From positions 1-10,840 of the forward strand of contig CAYMCO010000063.1 in the NCBI GenBank assembly GCA_964388955.1: a stretch of DNA of 10,840 bases. Direction: 5' to 3'. Numbering within the stretch: position 1 is the first letter of the stretch; the number at the start of each line of letters is the position of its first letter. The position numbers were made by a program, and so were the translations under genes. Below the pieces are notes generated by a model. The model was not told the DNA's origin and did no database searches. It saw only the letters and a list, made by a program, of their open reading frames with translations. This DNA is from CAYMCO01 sp964388955. GTDB lineage: Bacteria; Chloroflexota; Anaerolineae; Anaerolineales; E44-bin32. Of the stretch, positions 6,348 through 10,840 are shown piece by piece.

Positions 6348-6805
6348 GTCTAGTCGTCGCGGTGGCGATTCCGCTGGTGGTGGGCGCGATCGGGGGGCTC
6401 GCTACCTCATCGTCGGTCTCAAGTTGGTATCCGGGCCTTCTCAAACCATCCTGGAACCCCCCAAACTGGCTTTTCGGGCCTGTTTGGACAGTGTTGTATA
6501 TCCTGATGGGGGTGGCCGCCTTCCTGGTTTGGCGGGAAAGAACAGGCGTGCCGGAAGTGCGCAGCGCGTTGATCCTTTTTGCAGTGCAGCTGCTGTTCAA
6601 TTTGGGCTGGTCCGTGATCTTTTTCGGGCTGCGCAGGATCGGCTGGGCGCTGATTGAGATCGCCGTCACATGGGTGCTGATCTTAGCCACAATGGTGGCA
6701 TTCTATCGTGTGCGCCCGGCCGCAGGATGGCTGTTGCTGCCCTATCAACTCTGGGCGTCTTTCGCCACATTGCTCAATGGAGCGATCTGGTGGCTTAACC
6801 GCTGA
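6311..6805 (+). CDS. TspO/MBR family tryptophan-rich membrane protein
   Basis: This 164-residue protein has five predicted membrane helices and belongs to the TspO/peripheral benzodiazepine receptor family, which binds porphyrins and related ligands in stress and light responses. The conserved blocks are present: WYPGLLKPSWNPPNWLFGPVW (39-59) with the following LYILMG, then NLGWSVIFFGLR (97-108), and PYQLWASFATLLNGAIWWLN (144-163). The length is typical. The ATG at 6311 has GAGAGGAGA about 8 bases upstream; a second ATG at 6320 would remove three residues. The gene follows the photolyase remnant directly, and phr-tspO adjacency is seen in other bacteria, so it was probably the second gene of a phr-tspO operon. 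Unlike its neighbour it is intact. Confidence 0.95.
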   Translation: MPIMAASRQDIVGLVVAVAIPLVVGAIGGLATSSSVSSWYPGLLKPSWNPPNWLFGPVWTVLYILMGVAAFLVWRERTGVPEVRSALILFAVQLLFNLGWSVIFFGLRRIGWALIEIAVTWVLILATMVAFYRVRPAAGWLLLPYQLWASFATLLNGAIWWLNR

Positions 6806-7227
6806 CGGGACCCTCGCCTTTGGTGCGCTGGGCCGAGCTGCGATGAGTGGTGGGGCCCGGTTCATGCCTCGTTCTCGAGCGCGGACCGGATCCCCGGCAG
6901 CATGCGCAGTTTGCGGCCGGTGGTCACAAGCGATCGCCGATTCTACACGTCTTAGTCGTGCCTCTCAGTATTGTCCAAAGTGGACCTGCATAGGCCGGCG
7001 GCTGCGGCCGCTGCAGCGGAAGCAGCCCACGTCATCAGCCATCATATTCTATCGGGGGGTGGAGGGGGTCTATCCCCGCACGCCCGCGCTGCACTCCTGC
7101 GATCTCCTCCGGAGGGATGTACTGCGTTCCCATTCTCCGCGACACCACTGAAAGGGCATTGTAAGGCAGCGGCCATGAGGGAACGATTATCATGAACTTG
7201 GTGATCTTGAAAATCCATCGCAACTGC
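6806..7227. other. Intergenic stretch without a recognisable gene
   Basis: Open frames on both strands give low-complexity Arg/Pro/Ser-rich products without family similarity. The perfect palindrome CCTCCGGAGG lies at 7106-7115. A TATCAT at 7188-7193 could be a -10 for the downstream operon, but I find no -35 at 16-18 bases from it. No terminator with a T-tract follows tspO. The stretch probably contains the promoter of the exosortase operon. Confidence 0.4.
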
Positions 7228-7266
7228 GGTGACCATCTTGCCCGGAATTGTCGGAAGGTGGTCACC
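7228..7266 (+). promoter_or_regulatory. Strong hairpin upstream of the exosortase operon
   Basis: GGTGACCATCTT (7228-7239) and AAGGTGGTCACC (7255-7266) pair over 12 positions, with one G-U wobble. Inside the 15-base loop CCG and CGG can add three more pairs. The perfect DNA inverted repeat is GGTGACCA/TGGTCACC. No T-run follows, so it is not a normal intrinsic terminator. It ends 33 bases before the first ATG of the operon, so it may be an operator or a leader RNA element. I do not recognise it as a known riboswitch class. Confidence 0.55.
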
Positions 7267-7299
7267 TGTTGGGAGTAGGCGGGGAGGGAATAGATCTGG

Positions 7300-7806
7300 A
7301 TGAAAGGCCGCGCAGCATTTGCCGTTCTCATGGTCCTGACACTGAGCTTCTGGGTCGGCCGTCCAAGCGCGGCTGCCCCTCTGCGCACGCCGGGCGAAGG
7401 CCAGATCACCAGCCTGGTCATGGTGGGCGCCCAGAACCCCGGCGACCCCATTGATATCGACAGTTCTGTCTTGGCGACCACCAAGTGCCAGAACACGAAC
7501 CTGTACTACGAAGTCTATTCGCCCACCATGGTGCTGGTCGACACGCGACGGGCCGACCCCCCCAAGCTGAATCCTGGGGACACATTCGATGATAGTTGGA
7601 GCACCTCCAATACGCCGGAAACCGGGGACTACACGGTGACTCTGTGCTGGAGCACAGGGGCCTCGTCCAACTGCAACATCGACTACGCGGAGACCACCGC
7701 CTGGTCGGTGCCCACGCTTGGCGCGGCCTTGAGCATCCTGGGCCTGGGCTTTGTAGCCGCATGGCTCTACCGACGGAGAGCGGATTTCGCCGAGGCGGCC
7801 AGATGA
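7300..7806 (+). CDS. Secreted protein with exosortase sorting-signal-like C-terminus
   Basis: I do not recognise the central domain of this 168-residue protein. Residues 1-25 form a signal peptide (basic MKGR, hydrophobic core, cleavage near SAAA/P). Residues 30-133 alternate in the way of an extracellular beta-sandwich and contain three cysteines (63, 116, 125). C116 and C125 could form a disulfide and leave C63 free. The tail is tripartite: VPTLG (137-141), a hydrophobic helix (about 141-156), and basic YRRR (157-160). This is the architecture of PEP-CTERM-like sorting signals and closest to the IPTL/VPTL subtype. The start has GGGAGGGAA upstream at a somewhat long spacing. The stop overlaps the exosortase start as ATGA, so the two are probably translated together and this is the likely substrate. 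Confidence 0.82.
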   Translation: MKGRAAFAVLMVLTLSFWVGRPSAAAPLRTPGEGQITSLVMVGAQNPGDPIDIDSSVLATTKCQNTNLYYEVYSPTMVLVDTRRADPPKLNPGDTFDDSWSTSNTPETGDYTVTLCWSTGASSNCNIDYAETTAWSVPTLGAALSILGLGFVAAWLYRRRADFAEAAR

Positions 7807-8405
7807 CAAACTCCGGACTTGCGGGGCTGGCTCTGCTCTACATCCTTGGGCTGCTGGCCATGCGCCGCATGCGGCACCGGCTGCCCGCCTATCTGTGGGG
7901 GAGCTTCGGCTTGGTAGCCCTGGTGGTATTGGCCAGCAGATTGGGGGAATGGAACATCCCCTTGGGATCCGCTCAAGCCCGCCTGTTCGTCTGGGGCGGC
8001 AGCCTGGTCGGATTGCGATTTGGCCTGCTGGAGCCGACGGGGCTGATCGTGCCGGACCCGACGGGCTACTCCATCCTGCAGATCGAGGTGGAGTGCTCTA
8101 CGCTGATCGAAGCGACCGTATTTGCAGGGCTGATCCTCTTCTATCCTCGCTTCCAAGCGCGAGAGCGGCTGCTGCGGTTGGGTGCCGGAGTGAGCGCCAC
8201 AGTGGCGATGAATTTGGTGCGACTCGGTGTCATCGTGGCCATGGTCTCGCTGCTGGGCAAGCCTGCGTTGCCCTGGGCCCACGCGATCGTGGGCCGGCTG
8301 GTCTTCTTCGGGGGCATCGTATTCGTATATTGGCGGATGTTGACATTGCCTACGCTGCGAGTTGTGGGTCGGGATCTGGAGGTCACCGGGCGTGCTGTCA
8401 AATAG
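7803..8405 (+). CDS. Exosortase/archaeosortase family protein, XrtG-like
   Basis: This 200-residue polytopic membrane protein has about six helices and the exosortase catalytic residues: Cys98 in VECSTL, Arg140 in MNLVRLG, and His160 in WAHAIVG. Family members are thought to act as cysteine transpeptidases that cleave C-terminal sorting signals and transfer the protein to an acceptor at the outer face of the membrane. At 200 residues it corresponds to the short, single-domain type. The start ATG at 7803 overlaps the upstream stop. The downstream glycosyltransferase and PF10131-type membrane protein are the partners described for XrtG, hence the subtype assignment. The subtype is less certain than the family. 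Confidence 0.9.
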   Translation: MTNSGLAGLALLYILGLLAMRRMRHRLPAYLWGSFGLVALVVLASRLGEWNIPLGSAQARLFVWGGSLVGLRFGLLEPTGLIVPDPTGYSILQIEVECSTLIEATVFAGLILFYPRFQARERLLRLGAGVSATVAMNLVRLGVIVAMVSLLGKPALPWAHAIVGRLVFFGGIVFVYWRMLTLPTLRVVGRDLEVTGRAVK

Positions 8406-8426
8406 CGGGTGGCCGGAGCGGCTAGG

Positions 8427-9875
8427 ATGACGTCAAACCTCGAACTTCTGCTTTTCTTCTGGCTGGTCTGGATCCTGATCCCGATCCTGGTGGATGGGCT
8501 GCAATCCATCCGCGACGCCCTCACGGTGGTGCTGAATCGGGGCCTGGCGAATCCATACCCGCCGCTGCCCGAGTCCCGCAAGCCCAAGGTCTCGGTGATC
8601 ATCCCCGCTTACAACGAACAACTGGATATCGACCGCTGCATTACTGGCCTGAAGGCGCAGACCTACCCCCACCATCTCATCGAAGTAATCGTAGTCGATG
8701 ACGGGTCCACAGATCGGACTGAAGAGGTGGTCAACGGCCACATCAATGGGAATGCGCACTGGAACGGCCATATCCGGCTGCATAACCGCATCATTCCGGC
8801 TCAAGAGTTCGGTGGGGTGATGACCCTTGTGCATGGCGGGCATCAGGGAAAACCAGCGGCGGTGAACAGCGGGCTGCGCCGCTGCCGCGGCGAGCTGGTC
8901 ATGACCATCGATTCGGACGTCGTGCTGGAGCCCGAGGCGATCGAGCAGGCGGTGGCTGCGTTTCGGTTCAATCCAAGGATGGATGCTGCCACCGCGCATT
9001 TGATCATAGACGCGAACCTGCTTGTGGAGGCCGATAAGGCCGGCCACATCAGCCTGGACGAGCAAAACCTCCCGATTCGGAAGCGCCTCAATTTGAGCCA
9101 GAAGTTCCTCGCCGTGGCCCAGTTTCTGGAATACTTCCAGTCCTTCCGCATCGGAAGGCACGCGGAGGCGGTTAGACAAGAGCTCTTCACCATCTCCGGG
9201 GCCTGCGCCATGTTCCGCAGAGAGGTATTGCTTGGAATTCGGGGCTATCGAGCCCGCACCGTGTCGGAGGACACGGATGCAACGCTCACCCTGCATCGGC
9301 AGCAGGGGTTGATCGGCTATCTACCTCAGGTCCGCGTCCATATCGCGCCTACGATACACTGGCGGGAGCTGTACTCCCAGCGCGTTCGATGGCAACGCGG
9401 CGAACTGGAAGTGGTAGCCGTCAATGCCGATCACCTGGGTAATGGCTCGAGATTCTGGCGCCGCAGCCTCCCCTGGCGCCTGGTCCGGGATCATGCTCTC
9501 TCCATCCTGCGCATGGTGTGGACCTTCCTGATTCCCCTGTTCCCCTTCATCGGCTACCCGACAAGTACTGTTGTGCGGGCATTGAGCTTAATGTATGCTC
9601 TTTACATTGGGTTGGACGGATTGCAGTCAATTGTGGCCCTGCCAATTTGCGCGCCGAGTGAGCGGCGGAAGCTACGGGAGGCCGCGCTGATCTTACCGAT
9701 CCTGCCCCTGTACCGCATGGTGGTCTACTTCTTCCGTCTGAGCGGCATCATGCGATCCTTGAGTGAAGAGCCCTCATGGACCGCCTCAACGGAATGGCTT
9801 GAACGGATCCGAGTTCCATGGCTGAAGCCGGTGGCGAAGAAGCTGGAGGTCTTGGTCGAAGTCTGGTCCGACTAA
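8427..9875 (+). CDS. Family 2 glycosyltransferase, exosortase-associated
   Basis: The 482-residue processive-type GT2 is membrane-anchored, with one helix at the N-terminus (about 5-23) and about three near 357-440. The cytosolic catalytic domain has PAYNE (60-64), DDGSTD (91-96), GKPAAVNSGL (141-150), the metal-binding DSD (162-164), ED in TVSEDTD (281-282), and Q-x-x-RW (318-322). It would polymerise or transfer a sugar from a nucleotide-sugar donor at the inner face of the membrane. Start choice: ATG 8427 has GGAG at 8415-8418, 8 bases upstream; an in-frame GTG at 8409 lacks a ribosome-binding site. It follows the exosortase by 21 bases and matches the XrtG-associated glycosyltransferase (TIGR03111-like) in position and architecture. 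A His/Asn/Gly-rich stretch at 104-121 looks like an insertion. Confidence 0.92.
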   Translation: MTSNLELLLFFWLVWILIPILVDGLQSIRDALTVVLNRGLANPYPPLPESRKPKVSVIIPAYNEQLDIDRCITGLKAQTYPHHLIEVIVVDDGSTDRTEEVVNGHINGNAHWNGHIRLHNRIIPAQEFGGVMTLVHGGHQGKPAAVNSGLRRCRGELVMTIDSDVVLEPEAIEQAVAAFRFNPRMDAATAHLIIDANLLVEADKAGHISLDEQNLPIRKRLNLSQKFLAVAQFLEYFQSFRIGRHAEAVRQELFTISGACAMFRREVLLGIRGYRARTVSEDTDATLTLHRQQGLIGYLPQVRVHIAPTIHWRELYSQRVRWQRGELEVVAVNADHLGNGSRFWRRSLPWRLVRDHALSILRMVWTFLIPLFPFIGYPTSTVVRALSLMYALYIGLDGLQSIVALPICAPSERRKLREAALILPILPLYRMVVYFFRLSGIMRSLSEEPSWTASTEWLERIRVPWLKPVAKKLEVLVEVWSD

Positions 9876-9883
9876 TCCCGCGT

Positions 9884-10792
9884 ATGAGAACAACGGTCGA
9901 CCTGCGGCCAGCGCTGATTCTCGCGCTGGCGCTGTTGCTCTTGTCCGTAGGCGTATTCCGGGGGGAGTTCCCACGCGGCGCCGATACCTGGGGTCACATG
10001 GCCAAGGCGGAGTACCTCGCGGGGGAGATGCGCGGGGAGGGCCCGTCTGCCTATTTCACCGCTGCGTGGATGCCAAAATGGTATATGGGGGACCCGTTCC
10101 GCACGTATTACCCGCCCCTGACCGTGCTCGTTCTGACCCCTTTTGTCTACCTCCTGCACGACACCATACTTGCCTACCGGGTCTTCGTGATGTTGCTTCT
10201 AGTGGCGTACGCCATCCTCTGCTATGTCTTCCTGTATCGCTTGTGGGGGAAGTGGCCGGCAACGTTGGGCGCGGTGATGGCGCTTTGGGCGCCCTACCAA
10301 CTGCGCACGGTGTTCTTCGAGGGCAACCTGCCCCGCGGGCTTGCCCTGCTCTCCCTCCCCGTTCTGGCCTTGGGGACAGAGGGCCTGCTGAAGGCAGCTT
10401 CCCACCGCGCCCGCTGGGTGGGAACCCTGGCCCTGGCCTGGTGTTGGGCGTTGTTAGCCCATCCCCAGCAAGCCTACATGTTCGCCATCGGATTCGCCCT
10501 CTACATCGTCACGCGCCTGTTTCTGGATGTGACCTTGCCGGTCTGGCCGGCGGGCTTGTGGCTCGTCGGCCTGCTGATCGGTGTCGCTTTGGCCGCTCCA
10601 TGGATTTTTCCGGCCTACGTCGGTGACGAACTGCCGGGAATTCCCTACTTGCCTCCGGAGAAAGTGCCGCTTTTCTCAGCCCCACTGCGCGGTTTCTTCC
10701 CCGCCCTGGATCTGAAGAGCGGCCGGATCGCATTTGGTTTTGGGGGCATCTTCCTCGCCGTATTGGCGGTCGTTGCGCGCCCCAACCGGTAG
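9884..10792 (+). CDS. Polytopic membrane protein, PF10131 (6-PTPS-related, GT-C-like), short
   Basis: The 302-residue protein has about seven or eight membrane helices. The N-terminal extracytoplasmic loop contains GADTWGHMAKAEYL (32-45), with the Asp and His expected for a GT-C-like active site, then PKWYMGDPF and YYPPL (64-79). This is the pattern of the '6-pyruvoyl-tetrahydropterin synthase related domain; membrane protein' family. Despite the name it resembles lipid-linked-sugar glycosyltransferases more than PTPS. The start is uncertain. ATG 9884 lies 8 bases after the glycosyltransferase stop but lacks a Shine-Dalgarno, while ATG 9818 would overlap that gene by 58 bases. Family members are usually much longer (500 residues or more). 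Here TAG at 10790-10792 ends the frame within a hydrophobic helix region and the same frame stays open to the window end, so this may be a truncated gene. Confidence 0.8.
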   Translation: MRTTVDLRPALILALALLLLSVGVFRGEFPRGADTWGHMAKAEYLAGEMRGEGPSAYFTAAWMPKWYMGDPFRTYYPPLTVLVLTPFVYLLHDTILAYRVFVMLLLVAYAILCYVFLYRLWGKWPATLGAVMALWAPYQLRTVFFEGNLPRGLALLSLPVLALGTEGLLKAASHRARWVGTLALAWCWALLAHPQQAYMFAIGFALYIVTRLFLDVTLPVWPAGLWLVGLLIGVALAAPWIFPAYVGDELPGIPYLPPEKVPLFSAPLRGFFPALDLKSGRIAFGFGGIFLAVLAVVARPNR

Positions 10793-10840
10793 TATCTCAT
10801 TGAGTGGTGTAAATACGGGCTTGTGAAAGTGGCCATCGTG

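Noticed and set aside
6708..7151. Plus-strand open frame of 147 codons in the gap after tspO
   Set aside because: It starts inside tspO in another frame and is Arg/Ser/Cys-rich with no recognisable motif.
7042..7809. Minus-strand open frame of 255 codons
   Set aside because: Antisense to the secreted substrate gene and its leader; the product is Gly/Arg/Pro-rich without recognisable domains.
8433..9296. Minus-strand open frame of 287 codons
   Set aside because: Antisense to the glycosyltransferase, whose catalytic motifs are all in the plus frame.
1..10840. CRISPR array, insertion sequence or transposase
   Set aside because: No regularly spaced 25-40 base repeats, terminal inverted repeats with a transposase frame, or cas-like proteins were seen.

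Overview
The window is GC-rich bacterial DNA, probably from an uncultured Chloroflexota-like or other deep-branching high-GC lineage. The grounds for that placement are modest: a TIGR03960/TIGR03936 radical-SAM pair, a tRNA-Glu(CTC) gene without an encoded CCA, heptanucleotide repeats between genes, and an exosortase locus of the XrtG type, which I know mainly from Gram-positive bacteria, in a GC-rich setting. No 16S or other phylogenetic marker is present.

Layout. 1-373 is non-coding and ends in a near-consensus sigma-70-type promoter that drives a D-2-hydroxyacid dehydrogenase (374-1354, +). Facing it is a two-gene operon on the minus strand: a large B12-binding-like radical SAM protein (stop at 2284, start near 4203) translationally coupled through an ATGA overlap to its DUF2344 partner (2287-1613). 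The spacer behind that operon (4252-4433) holds three short blocks that all have a 7-base period. It is followed by a tRNA-Glu gene with its own terminator (4451-4563).

The middle is a divergent pair of transcription units resembling bacterial light or photo-oxidative-stress loci. On the minus strand are a small unknown ORF and a DUF1295 membrane protein of the steroid-reductase superfamily. On the plus strand are the broken C-terminal end of a DNA photolyase gene, with two single-base frameshifts, and an intact tspO. Promoter-like elements for both directions overlap near 5870-5914.

After a 494-base gap containing a strong 12-bp hairpin comes the most interesting part, a tightly packed plus-strand operon (7300-10792). 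Its genes are a secreted small beta-rich protein with a C-terminal sorting-signal-like tail (VPTLG, transmembrane helix, RRR), an exosortase/archaeosortase-family transpeptidase with the Cys/Arg/His triad, a processive-type family 2 glycosyltransferase, and a polytopic membrane protein of the '6-pyruvoyl-tetrahydropterin synthase-related' (PF10131, GT-C-like) family. The last three have the content and order of the XrtG locus. The new element is a plausible substrate encoded immediately upstream and overlapping the sortase gene by 4 bases. The inferred role is to make a surface glycan or glycoconjugate and attach, process or anchor the small protein at the cell envelope.

Long antisense ORFs across the window, some of 250-370 codons, are by-products of GC-rich codon usage and are not annotated.
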